NCBI GenBank assembly: GCA_022575985.1
Contig: JAKSXM010000231.1
Span: 24,714,501-24,778,500, forward strand
Source of the DNA: Anagrus nilaparvatae
Taxonomy: Eukaryota > Arthropoda > Insecta > Hymenoptera > Mymaridae
Direction: 5' to 3'
DNA: 64,000 nucleotides
This document shows, one piece after another, positions 1-9,842 of the stretch. The translations under genes were made by a program, and so were the position numbers. Numbering within the stretch: position 1 is the first letter of the stretch; each line of letters begins with the position of its first letter. Under the pieces are notes generated by a model. That model saw only the letters and a list, made by a program, of their open reading frames with translations, did no database searches and had not been told where the DNA came from.

Positions 1-633
1 GAAGTCTGCTACTAACCGATCGTGGAGCCCATAACTCCACTACCACCACCTATGGTTGAACCAGAACTAATAGATCAAGTTCCAATGATACCAGCAACAT
101 CAACACCAACAGCTCCGGCTCCGTCTACATCCACATCACCGGCCTCATCCAGCGCAGTATCCACACCACTACCAACAGTAGCTGCAACACAAGCTTCAGT
201 CATGCCACCACCAATACTACCAGTCGCCACTACAAGCCATGAACCAGCTTTACCCAGACAGATGACTCGCCATGCATACGGCCCACCGCACAGACATCTT
301 GCGCCACCTGAGTACTTTGAGGGCTGGCACATTATTGAAGGCAAGCCAGTATGGGTACAAAGACCCAATGCTAACTGCTGGAATTGTAACGCCCGCCATC
401 CATACCCAAAGTGCCCTCTAAAAGTAAACGGCGTACACATCAACACCTTTTGCAAAGGAAAGAATTGCGGGCTGAAAAATGTAACCAAGAAGACCTGTTC
501 TAGGTGCAAAGAAGACTACCACAGAGCTGGGCCAAACATACGATCACAGGAACGACATGTACCTAGAAACGTTCGTCTCTCACAGAAAGAAAGAAAGGCT
601 GAACGAGTCTACCGACAAAAATATTTTAACTAA
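1..633 (+). pseudogene. 3' zinc-knuckle ORF of Gypsy-like element, plus copy
   Basis: This is the downstream ORF of a Gypsy-like LTR element, cut by the window start. From base 22 it is open for 203 codons: a proline/threonine/serine/alanine-rich N-terminal ~80 residues, then a basic C-terminal half with a Cys/His cluster (CWNC near residue 121, later CKGKNC and CSRC) resembling the nucleocapsid ORF of the minus copy at 9567-9842. The in-frame TAA at 13-15 is CAA in the inverted copy near 8308, so this copy lost its upstream part by one substitution. Conversely it keeps a GAA where the inverted copy has a stop. A nucleic-acid-binding role is inferred from the Cys/His spacing only; I cannot name the protein family. 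It could be the C-terminal end of a lost pol polyprotein or a separate gag-like ORF. Confidence 0.6.
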
Positions 634-2283
634 GTTAAATAAAAATAATTTAGTTTAGTCAACAGAGTCTAATTTTATATAAGTTTTTTTATATAATCTT
701 TTTATTTTTTTTGTTTGTTTTAGTGAAATCATACTTTTAGTTTTGGTCACTATTAATGTAAAACTATACATTAAGTCCTTGCGTTTTGTTTATTAAATAA
801 TGTACAAATCTACATTAAAATGAAATTTAAAATTTTTATATAATGTAAATATCTACATTATAAGTATTGTTAGTTATATAAATAATGGGTTGTCAACATA
901 TAATGTTAGACACGTAAATAAAAATTTTTTTGTAATTTTCTAAATAAATGTATATATTTGGAATATCGGCGTGGAAAACGCAAACTTATCTAATCAATTT
1001 CCTTTCAGATGCTGAAAATGGAAGCAGCAAATTTTAGTAAAATAGGCTAAGTTAGATTTAAGATAAATTAAAATTTTCTTTTGCCACTGATTTGCGTTAA
1101 AACTTTAAGGGTTGTTTTATATATTAAGGGTTAAATTAGTTCACTTTAGATTCGGGATATAATTAAAATACTTTAGTAAAATAATATATAAAATAAAAAT
1201 TTTTTTCATCGCGTTTTATGAATTGGATATACGATCATACTGGCCTCTGAAGGCGCGGTTCAGTAGCTCTCTCTTAGGACTTGGGCACTATTCTAGTTAA
1301 AATAATTTTGGATTTTATTGAACAATTTTAGAATAGGTTTAAGTTTGTAACTATCACTGACAAAATGGAAGGGTCTTTGATAAGTTATAGAGTCAATTTT
1401 TGAATTTTTCAACTATCAAGAACAAAATGGAAGGGTTCTTCATAGTAACTGTCGCTGGACAAAATGGCCGGTCCTCGATTAGTTTTAGAGTCAATTTTCG
1501 GTGTAACTTCCGAAGAACGAAATGGACGGTTCAAGGATAGTTTAGCTTAGAAATCTTCGGGGCAGCTAATAGGGGAGTAGGTTTAGCCGATATCGGCCCT
1601 AGGCGCTGCGAAGTCAAGTATTACTTGTTATTTAAAAAAAAAACCGTGGAGGGTTTGACGCGAGTCAAACTCTTTAGGGCCTTTCGTTTCAACATTTGAC
1701 CACGGGGTGATTGGACGAAAGGGTACAGCATTCAAGCTAGGTTGTATATCCAAGGATGGTTTAATAAATCGTAAAGAAAAGCCTTGCGTCTTTTCTTCCC
1801 TAGGGAGAGGAGAGTTGTAACACGGTGAAAATTCCCCGTGCTACAATTTGACTCAGTAGTGTTAAGTTACGACTATGCACTAGCGCCCCTAGTGTGAAAC
1901 GGCGCAAGCGTAATAATATTCGTTTTCACATTTATAAAGATGGAGCATTTCGCGGGGGGTATAGCACCTTTGAGCAGAGAACATATTGGGAGGGGGTTTT
2001 ATAAAATTTATACTTGATGGGGTAAAACGGAGGTGAACTCGAGAGACACGCGGGTCTCCCAATTCAGTTCCATTTTGGTAATTATTATCATCAGAAGTCT
2101 AACGGTAATACTTTTTTTTGTTGTTAAATAATTTATAAAATTTCATTTCAAAATTTTAGTTCACGGTAATAAATTCAGTTTTAGTTTTATATAATATAAT
2201 AATTTTATATAATAATTTTGTAGTGAAAATTTTGCAGCGTGGTAAGTATTAATTATTAATATAAAAAAATTAACAATAAATTA
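634..2283 (+). other. Noncoding internal region of the LTR element
   Basis: No credible coding sequence is seen. The first 400 bases are very AT-rich. From about 1350 to 1560 there are three diverged repeats of a 'gacaaaatggaagggt' phrase spaced 60-80 bases apart. From 1600 to 2090 the GC content rises, with short inverted phrases such as cacggtgaaaattccccgtg at 1821. The stretch is conserved in the inverted arm, so it is element sequence between the zinc-knuckle ORF and the 94-aa ORF. It may be a leader, an untranslated region or a decayed ORF. Confidence 0.5.
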
Positions 2284-2568
2284 ATGGAGTATATGGCTAA
2301 GCGCGTGCACGAGGACGCTAAGGCCCACCAGGACTTGGTGAATGCTTCTAAAGAGGCAGTAACCAAGTATTTTCTTAACCTTAAGACTTCTGGGGCTGAT
2401 AAAAACATCTGCCTCAGAAGATTAAGGACGGAATTTCGATATCACATGGAAAAATATCGTAAAAACCTTTTAACTAACTCCGAGGAATTTGAAGAAAAAT
2501 CCTTGGAAAATTACCATAACATGTTAGGTCCCTTTATAGATTCTTTTTATCAGGAAAATCAATTATAA
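2284..2568 (+). CDS. 94-aa ORF of unknown function, plus copy
   Basis: This is a small charged ORF in the 3' part of the element. The product is rich in Lys, Glu, Asn and Leu, looks helical throughout, and has no cysteine cluster, signal peptide or membrane segment. A conserved-looking core runs from about residue 40 (ICLRRLRTEFRYHME) to the C-terminus GPFIDSFYQENQL. The inverted copy at 5592-5891 is also fully open and starts five codons earlier; here that upstream ATG is TTA. Between the copies six of seven coding substitutions change the amino acid and none creates a stop. I do not recognise the family. A retroelement accessory or a captured host fragment are both possible. Confidence 0.5.
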   Translation: MEYMAKRVHEDAKAHQDLVNASKEAVTKYFLNLKTSGADKNICLRRLRTEFRYHMEKYRKNLLTNSEEFEEKSLENYHNMLGPFIDSFYQENQL

Positions 2569-2598
2569 AAAATTAATAAAAAGGTTTCTCGTTCTATT

Positions 2599-5539
2599 AA
2601 TAAGATTAATGGAGCATTAGTTGAAAATAGCAATTAAGCTCCATTTGAGAAAAGCTTATTAATTTAATAAGGGTTATCGAACTGGGGATCATTTGGATTT
2701 CCACCATGGCTTATCGCACTAACACAACTATCGGAATATCGTAGGATAGACTAATGGCTTGTCGAAATTAGAATTAAGTAAAAATTAGTCTATTGGCATA
2801 TCGTTAAGCATTAGAAAATAAAAAATTGACTGTTCAAAAATTTAGTTTATTACATAAAATTGTAGTAAGCAAATAATAATTTACTGTTAAAATTTAGTCT
2901 TTTAAGCTCTCTGAAATATAAAATTTGGTGTCTCGTTAAAGTAATAAAATTTAAAAAGATGTGGTTATCGTTAGATGTCAAAAGTCACATGTAAAAACGT
3001 AAAAATTTGGACTTTACTACTAGCCATTTTAAGAAACCCTAAAGCCTAAATTAGGTTAAAATAGGCTAAACTTATGCCAATGCAGCTAATTTTAATAAGA
3101 TTAACTAAAAATTGTACCCAAAAAAATCAAATGTCACTTTTTGAACTTTTTACTCGTTCTCCAAATTTTTACTAAATTTTGAATTTGATGAAATTTCAAA
3201 TATTTAGGATTAAAATTTTGTTTAATTCAACACTTTAATTAAAATAAATTAGCTGTGCCAAGTCAAAATGATTTTAAAAAGTCAAAAATTAAAAAAAAAG
3301 TAAAAAGCACATGGTGCCTTTTGTACGTATAAAAGTCCCAAATTCTACTCAAGTTGCTTAAAACGTTTTATATTTATTAAATTAAATTAATTTAATTCTA
3401 ATTAACTAATTAAAACTAATTTAGGACTATTAGTTAATAAAATAATAGAAAAAAACCAACTTCTGTGATAAACTTTCTGAAAATTCTAAAAGTACAGTTT
3501 TGGCTTGTAATATTTTGAACCAAATCTAGAAAAAGAAATTAATTAAACTAGTTATTATGATAAATCTAAGTAAAGATGAGAATAAAGTTAATTAAAATTA
3601 AGTTAGTTAAATAAAAATCATAAAATTTTTGGTTCGAAATAGTACAGCGCATACTTACTTCAGGGTAATTGTTTTATCTGGAGCTCCGCTAATACCTGAA
3701 ATACATAAAAATTCTCCAGGACTTGCCGAATATCCTAAAATAATTAATCATCGAGCCCTGGACATCAGTTTACTAGCTCCAGCTCTGTAAAAAGTTAAAC
3801 AGCGGATCATGTTCTTGGGATTTCTGGGGAAATTCAAGTTAGGAACACACAATTTATGGACACTACATAAACATGAGACATACAAGGGAAAGAATTTGCA
3901 ACTTTATTAGTTATTAACCAGAAATTTTACAAATTCTTTCCCACAAAACAAAAACTTAGCATGAACATTAGCACTTTTAAAACATAAATCACACAAATCA
4001 CAAAATTAACACACATAATTCACACTACACAATTGGGGAAGTAAAAATTTTTATGAATTAAATTAATTAAAATTGCTTGTATTTAATTATTTAATTAAAG
4101 TAATTAAATAATTAAATACAAACTTGTATTATATAAAGCTGTTGTTACAGCAATAACAATTCCGGGATTATAGTCCCCATAATAAAATTTTGATTGCGAG
4201 TTACCAGTTGGGTTTTAAAATTAAATGATAACCCAGTTAGCACAGCATGTACCGTACATACCCTTTGCGATTTCGGTCTTGAAATTTAAGTTAGAAATAG
4301 GACTCAAAATTGAAATTAGTGTTAAATATGATTTAAGGAGTCCTGATTTTGGCTTGTCGCGCAGACCAGAGGATGTCTGCGGGATTTTGGTTTAACTATT
4401 ATTATTTAGATCCTCAAGTGGAATATCGTTAAGTTAAGTTAGGCAATGGCGATTATTGTCACAAAACGGAATTAAAATTATAGTTACTGATTAATTTTGT
4501 CCAGATCAGCTTAAGGCGACCCCTAGTGGCTGAAAACATGGTTTATCGTTAAATTAGCCTCAAAATTAACCCCAGCGGCTTAAAATAAAATATAAGTAAA
4601 ATTTGTTGCTATTTTAACTAAAATAGCGCGCCGCGACTTAAAATTAGTAAAATTGAAAACTTTAGAATAAAATGAGAATAAAATTATGGAATATCGTTAA
4701 ATTATTATATTATTATATAAACATGCATTTTCTTGAAATTTTTAATATTAATTTGTAAATTTTCTATAATTGCACTTTCCGCCATTTAAATAACCTTAAA
4801 TTAGAGTAAATTGAGTAGGGATTTATTTTATTAAGGATTATCGAATAAAATATTAAAAATTCAATTAATTATTTAAAATAAATGGTAGAAATCATGGCTT
4901 ATCGATAACTAATAAGACAATTTTACACTCTCGTTAATTAAAATTATTGTCACAAAATATAAATTTTGGTTTATCGATGAATAAACAAAATAAAACATTT
5001 TATATTCTCGTTAATTAAAATTGATTGTCACAAAATATAAATTTTGGTTTATCGATGAATAAACAAAATAAAACATTTTATATTCTCGTTAATTAAAATT
5101 GATAGTTACAAAATATCCATTTTGGTTTATCGTTAATTAAATAAAATAAGACATTTTCTATTCGAATTTGGGATTATAAAATGTAGGAAATTTTGGCTTT
5201 ATCGTTATTTTAAACATGAAAATTAGTAAATTTTAGTAGTTTATAAGGATTCTTAAGTTAAGTAAGTTTTTTTGTGAATTTTAGGAACTCCGACGTTAAA
5301 CTTATGAGTTCCCCCCTCTCTCCTGTCGTATTTACGAGCTGTGCTAGTCGGATTTTGGCCGCGTAAGTATTAGGGTTGCGTTATGCCCAAAAGGGGTTTC
5401 TAAAAACCTTGTCACAAATCGGGACGTGACTGGCGCCTTGGGTAAATTTTAAATTTGCAGGAAAGTCTACATCTTGGCATGACGTAACTGTAGGAAACGC
5501 GAACTTGAATTCTGGACAATTACTGTCTAGCGTTTTAAT
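2599..5539 (+). other. LTR-like AT-rich region ending at a primer site
   Basis: The region lies between the 94-aa ORF and a primer-binding site. Its last ~410 bases (5130-5539) match the inverted LTR piece at 13015-13431, so at least that part is LTR. The 5' limit of the LTR cannot be fixed; an LTR filling the whole region would be about 2.9 kb. It is coding-free and studded with TATCG motifs (for example 2676, 2712, 2812, 4426, 4693, 4848, 4899, 4972, 5050, 5132, 5199). A motif-rich section near 5300-5540 carries the conserved LTR end. Confidence 0.45.
4929..5161 (+). repeat. Three tandem copies of a 77-78-bp unit in the LTR
   Basis: The units begin at about 4929, 5006 and 5084 with tctcgttaattaaaatt and each contains a TTTATCG motif. 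The first two are almost identical; the first lacks one base. The third is diverged. The first two hold TTATCGATG, close to the DREF-type TATCGATA element. The inverted LTR at 13.4 kb breaks off inside its equivalent of the third unit. Confidence 0.85.
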
Positions 5540-5555
5540 TGGCGCCCAACGTGGG
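5540..5555 (+). other. Primer-binding site, plus orientation
   Basis: The sequence tggcgcccaacgtggg lies directly after the LTR end. TGGCGCC at the LTR boundary is the usual form of a retroelement tRNA primer site. The same site occurs in the minus copy at 13000-13014. Here the sequence changes into the inverted arm only about six bases later, so this primer site has no gag behind it. Confidence 0.7.
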
Positions 5556-5591
5556 AAAGGAAATAGAACGAGAAACCTTTCTATTAATTTC

Positions 5592-5891
5592 TTATAATTG
5601 ATTTTCCTGATAAAAAGAATCTATAAAGGGACCTAACATGTTATGGTAATTTTCCAAGGATTTTTCTTCAAATTCCTCGGAGTTAGTTAAAAGGTTTTTA
5701 CGATAGTTTTCCATGTGATATCGAAATTCCGTCCTTAATCTTCTGAGGCAGATGTCTTTATCAGCCCCAGAAGTCTTCAGGTTAAGAATATACTTGGTTA
5801 CTGCAACTTTAGAAGCATTCACCAAGTCCTGGTGGGCCTTAGCGTCCTCGCGCACGCGCTTAGCCATATACTCCATTAATTTATTGTTCAT
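5592..5891 (-). CDS. 99-aa ORF of unknown function, minus copy
   Basis: This is the intact homologue of the 94-aa ORF at 2284. It starts at an ATG giving MNNKLMEYMAK and ends in the same SFYQENQL. It differs from the plus copy at five residues (R/H, V/E, I/F, D/N, N/K). It is the last ORF of the minus-strand Gypsy-like element; its stop lies about 30 bases from the rearranged junction with the plus-strand primer site. No motif links it to envelope, integrase or RNase H. Two open copies suggest the ORF was functional when the copies were made, but divergence is too low for a selection test. Confidence 0.5.
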   Translation of the reverse strand: MNNKLMEYMAKRVREDAKAHQDLVNASKVAVTKYILNLKTSGADKDICLRRLRTEFRYHMENYRKNLLTNSEEFEEKSLENYHNMLGPFIDSFYQENQL

Positions 5892-7690
5892 TTTTTTATA
5901 TTAATAATTAAAACTTACCACGCTGCAAAATTTTCACTACAAAATTATTATATAAAATTAATCCTACTGCCACTGGTTATGAACTGAATTTAACAATTAA
6001 AAAAAAATGAACTGAATTAAAATTATGAACTGAACTATAATAATTGAATTTGAACTAAAACTGAATTTATTACCGTGAACTAAAATTTTAACTGAATTTA
6101 TTAATTAAGAAGTGAATAATAAAAGGACTTGAATCTAAATTAATTTAACCGGATTGAATAATATAAAAAAAACTTATGAAATTTTATAAATTATTTAACA
6201 ACAAAAAAAAGTATTACCGTTAGACGTCTGATGATAATAATTTCCAAAATGGAACTGAATTGGGAGACCCGCGTGTCTCTCGAGTTCACCTCCGTTTTAC
6301 CCCATCAAGTATAAATTTTATAAAACCACCTCCCAATATGTTCTCTGCTCAAAGGTGCTATACCCCCCGCGAAATGCTCCATCTTTATAAATGTGAAAAC
6401 GATTATTATTACGCTAGCGCCGTTTCACACTAGGGGCGCTAGTGCATAGTCGTAACTTAACACTACTGAATCAAATTGTAGCACGGGGAATTTTCACCGT
6501 GTTACAACTCTCCTCTCCCTAGGGAAGAAAAGACGCAAGGCTTTTCTTTACGATTTATTAAACCATCCTTGGATATACAACCTTGCTTGAATGCTGTACC
6601 CTTTCGTCCAATCACCCCGTGGTCAAATGTTGAAACGAAAGGCCCTAAAGAGTTTGACTCGCGTCGCCCCCTCCACGGTTTTTTTTTTTAAATAACAAGT
6701 AATACTTGACTTCGCAGCGCCTAGGGCCGATATCGGCTAAACCTACTCCCCTATTAGCTGCCCCGAAGATTTCTAACTTAAACTATCCTTGAACCGTTCA
6801 TTTCGTTCTTCGGAAGTTACACCAAAAATTGACTCTAAAACTAATCGAGGACCGGCTATTTTGTCCAGCGACAGTTACTATGAAGAACCCTTCCATTTTG
6901 TTCTTGATAGTTGAAAAATTCCAAAATTGACTCTAAAACTTATCAAAGACCCTTCCATTTTGTCAGTGATAGTTACAAACTTAAACCTATTCTAAAATTG
7001 TTCAATAAAATCCAAAATTATTTTAACTAGAATAGTGCCCAAGTCCTAAGAGAGAGCTACTGAACCGCGCCTTCAGAGGCCAGTATGATCGTATATCCAA
7101 TTCATAAAACGCGATGAAAAAAATTTTTATTTTATATATTATTTTACTAAAGTATTTTAATTATATCCCGAATCTAAAGTGAACTAATTTAACCCTTAAT
7201 ATATAAAACAACCCTTAAAGTTTTAACGCAAATCAGTGGCAAAAGAAAATTTTAATTTATCTTAAATCTAACTTAACCTATTTTACTAAAATTTGCTGCT
7301 TCCATTTTCAGCATCTGAAAGGAAATTGATTAGATATGTATGCGTTTTCCACGCCGATATTCCAAATATATACATTTATTTAGAAAATTACAAAAAAATT
7401 TTTATTTACGTGTCTAACATTATATGTTGACAACCCATTATTTATATAACTAACAATACTTATAATGTAGATATTTACATTATATAAAAATTTTAAATTT
7501 CATTTTAATGTAGATTTGTACATTATTTAATAAACAAAACGCAAGGACTTAATGTATAGTTTTACATTAATAGTGACCAAAACTCAAAGTATGATTTCAC
7601 TAAAACAAACAAAAAAAATAAAAAGATTATATAAAAAAAACTTACATAAAATTAGACTCTGTTGACTAAACTAAATTATTTTTATTAAAC
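5892..7690 (-). other. Noncoding internal region, minus copy
   Basis: This matches 634-2283 in inverted orientation. It carries the same GC-richer block (about 6240-6800), which includes the phrase caccgtgttacaactctcc near 6497, and the same AT-rich end near 7380-7690. It shows no coding potential beyond short chance frames. Confidence 0.5.
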
Positions 7691-8565
7691 TTAGTTAAAA
7701 TATTTTTGTCGGTAGACTCGTTCAGCCTTTCTTTCTTTCTGTGAGAGACGAACGTTTCTAGGTACATGTCGTTCCTGTGATCGTATGTATGGCCCAGCTC
7801 TGTTGTAGTCTTCTTTGCACCTAGAACAGGTCTTCTTGGTTACATTTTTCAGCCCGCAATTCTTTCCTTTGCAAAAGGTGTTGATGTGTACGCCGTTTAC
7901 TTTTAGAGGGCACTTTGGGTATGGATAGCGGGCGTTACAATTCCAGCAGTTAGCATTGGGTCTTTGTACCCATACTGGCTTGCCTTCAATAATGTGCCAG
8001 CCCTCAAAGTACTCGGGTGGCGGAAGATGTCTGTGCGGTGGCCGTATGCATGGCGAGTCATCTGTCTGGGTAAAGCTGGTTAATGGCTTGTAGTGGCGAC
8101 TGGTAGTATTGGTGGTGGCATGACTGAAGCTTGTGTTACAGCTACTGTTGGTAGTGGTGTGGATACTGCGCTGGATGAGGCCGGTGATGTGGATGTAGAC
8201 GGAGCCGGAGCTGTTGGTGTTGATGTTGCTGGTATCATTGGAACTTGATCTATTAGTTCTGGTTCAACCATAGGTGGTGGTAGTGGAGTTATGGGCTCCA
8301 CGATCGGTTGGTAGCAGACTTCATTCCTTGGGACCTTCTGCAGTTTCAGCACTTCCTGTCTTACAAGCACGTACATCTCTCCCAGATTGTCGACTGCTTC
8401 TTTTGTTCGTATTTCCTCGTTTAGCAAGGCTTCGTCGTCAGAGAGGGTAGCTGCTCCGGGCGGAGCAAGTTCTGGTAGAGACAATGTCTCATCTTCTTGT
8501 ATATCGACTTGCCCAACTACTTCTTCTTGGTAGTCAATTATCGGTTCGTCATTGTCTTCCCTGGC
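7691..8565 (-). pseudogene. 3' zinc-knuckle ORF of Gypsy-like element, minus copy
   Basis: Read from about 8565 downwards, an acidic stretch (DNDEPIIDYQEE) is followed by a helical segment, the Pro/Thr/Ser/Ala-rich spacer shared with 22-250, and the Cys/His cluster shared with 385-520. It is in the same frame as the protease ORF but separated from it by two stops just after 8575. An in-frame TAA near 8081, where the plus copy has GAA, cuts the protein before the zinc cluster. Position after protease suggests either the far end of a pol polyprotein whose RT/RNase H/integrase part was deleted, or an independent ORF. Confidence 0.55.
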
Positions 8566-8574
8566 TTTTCAGCT

Positions 8575-9588
8575 TTAGGGGGTAGCTTTTCTTTTAAAAA
8601 TTGTTCTAACATCTCTTTCACTTAAATCCAGTTCTTTTAAACCATTCAAAGAGGCGAAATTTATGTTAACCTGATCTTCAGTTTCAAAGTCATATTCTAT
8701 TATCGGATTGGTGGCAAAAGACCATTTTAATTTTGAAAAATCTATTTTTATTCCGAATATTCGCAGAGCGTCAAGGCCTAAAATACAAGCGTCTTTCATA
8801 TAAGGGATGACTCGAGCTTTTATCTTTTGTCGATATCCTTTGAATTCAACGGGTAAATTTACTAATTCTCTAAAACGTTCTGTAAGTCCTAGAGGGGAAA
8901 GTACATTAATAGGTTTCCCTTGTTTTATCGGTATACCTAAGTTTGGCAGTTTTTCACGAAGAGGAGCTCCAATGAAAGTTGTAGCAGCTCCACTGTCTAC
9001 TAAGGCTTTGATTGGTTCTCCATTTACAATTATATTTAGATACAGTAAATTGTGCATATTACTAACGGTAATATTACCTAAAATTTCTGATTCTTCAGGT
9101 TCTTCGTCGTCGAAGAATTCGTCACCGTATTCCAACATAGATATTTCAATGTTGTTTTCGGATTCAATATTATAGTCCTCTATTAAGTTGTAAAGGCTTA
9201 ATAAATTATATTCTAATTTATCAAACCTCATATTATCCAGGCTTAACTTTGTATTCGATATTCCGGAGCTTCTTTCAAGAGTTATTAATTCTTCAACAGA
9301 AAATCCTATATTTTTCTTTATTTTATACGATAATCCAATTTTGAGCCACATCATATTATTATTAAGAGAACTACGTAAAGAATCCGAACTAAAGACTTTA
9401 AAAGCTACATTTTCATAATTATTATTTATATTAAAAATACACAATTTACGGTATTCTAATTCATTCGATATTCCATATTTTAACCAATTGCTATTTAACG
9501 ATACTCCGAAATTACTTATAGAGACCTGAAATTTATTCAAGGAATTCGCGGTCTCGAGCAAACCCTTTACATTCCGTTTCTCTGACAC
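8575..9588 (-). CDS. Retropepsin-type aspartic protease ORF
   Basis: The ORF is 337 codons long with no ATG near its 5' end. It opens right after a stop and begins with a GTG codon, so expression presumably needs frameshifting from the nucleocapsid ORF, with which it overlaps by 22 bases. The aspartic protease core lies at about residues 185-290. The active-site motif ALVDSGAATTFIG is near residue 195, and a second hydrophobic stretch (ACILGLDALRIFGIKIDF) fits the ILG-type flap/core motif of LTR-element proteases. The N-terminal 180 residues are Asn/Leu/Ser-rich and not recognised. No reverse transcriptase follows: within a few codons of the stop the sequence becomes the 3' ORF. The domain call is secure; activity is not testable here. 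Confidence 0.8.
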   Translation of the reverse strand: MSEKRNVKGLLETANSLNKFQVSISNFGVSLNSNWLKYGISNELEYRKLCIFNINNNYENVAFKVFSSDSLRSSLNNNMMWLKIGLSYKIKKNIGFSVEELITLERSSGISNTKLSLDNMRFDKLEYNLLSLYNLIEDYNIESENNIEISMLEYGDEFFDDEEPEESEILGNITVSNMHNLLYLNIIVNGEPIKALVDSGAATTFIGAPLREKLPNLGIPIKQGKPINVLSPLGLTERFRELVNLPVEFKGYRQKIKARVIPYMKDACILGLDALRIFGIKIDFSKLKWSFATNPIIEYDFETEDQVNINFASLNGLKELDLSERDVRTIFKRKATP

Positions 9589-9842
9589 TCAGGGCAATTT
9601 TCTCTATTAAAGCCAGTTAATCCACAATTATTACAAAATACTAATTCTTTTACCTTTGGACATTTATTGCACGTTCGGCGCGTAACTCCACGAGTTCCGC
9701 AATTAAAACAAAATACCCTTTTAGGGCCTTTACATTCACTCGCGAAATGTCCAAGGTCTTCACAATTATAACATCTATTTTCAGACCGACTTGGCTTAAC
9801 GTTATTTGTATTCTTATTTTGAAATTTCATATTAGCTAACAT
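9567..9842 (-). CDS. Nucleocapsid-like zinc-knuckle ORF
   Basis: A 91-aa basic protein with one classical CX2CX4HX4C knuckle (CYNCEDLGHFASEC, residues about 24-37). Two or three further Cys pairs follow (CFNC, CNKC, CNNC, CPEC) that lack the His. Its ATG overlaps the gag stop in the string ATGTTAG, so it sits one frame back from gag and could be reached by -1 frameshifting or by termination-reinitiation. It overlaps the protease frame at the other end. RNA binding and packaging is the known role of such domains in Gypsy elements; here it is inferred. Confidence 0.75.
   Translation of the reverse strand: MLANMKFQNKNTNNVKPSRSENRCYNCEDLGHFASECKGPKRVFCFNCGTRGVTRRTCNKCPKVKELVFCNNCGLTGFNRENCPECQRNGM

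Larger units (their letters stand above)
1..2598 (+). repeat. Left arm of a large inverted duplication
   Basis: The whole segment recurs in reverse orientation at 5562-8322. Matching landmarks are the zinc-knuckle ORF, the TA-rich 650-1000 stretch, the motif-rich 1240-2080 stretch, the 94-aa ORF and the phrase gtttctcgttctatt. The match stops at 2598. The right arm is longer by roughly 160 bases, mainly an indel at about 5955-6180. Within the 285-bp coding stretch 2284-2568 I count seven base differences, so the arms are similar but not identical. Confidence 0.9.
5562..8322 (-). repeat. Right arm of the large inverted duplication
   Basis: This is the reverse-complement counterpart of 1-2598. 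It is contiguous on its far side with the protease and gag of the minus-strand element, so it is that element's 3' part. The junction at 5556-5562 with the plus-strand primer site is a rearrangement point. An extra stretch at about 5955-6180 has repeated 'gaactgaatt' phrases and is absent from the left arm. Confidence 0.9.

Noticed and set aside
8807..9175. A 122-codon plus-strand frame
   Set aside because: Antisense of the protease domain with no independent support.
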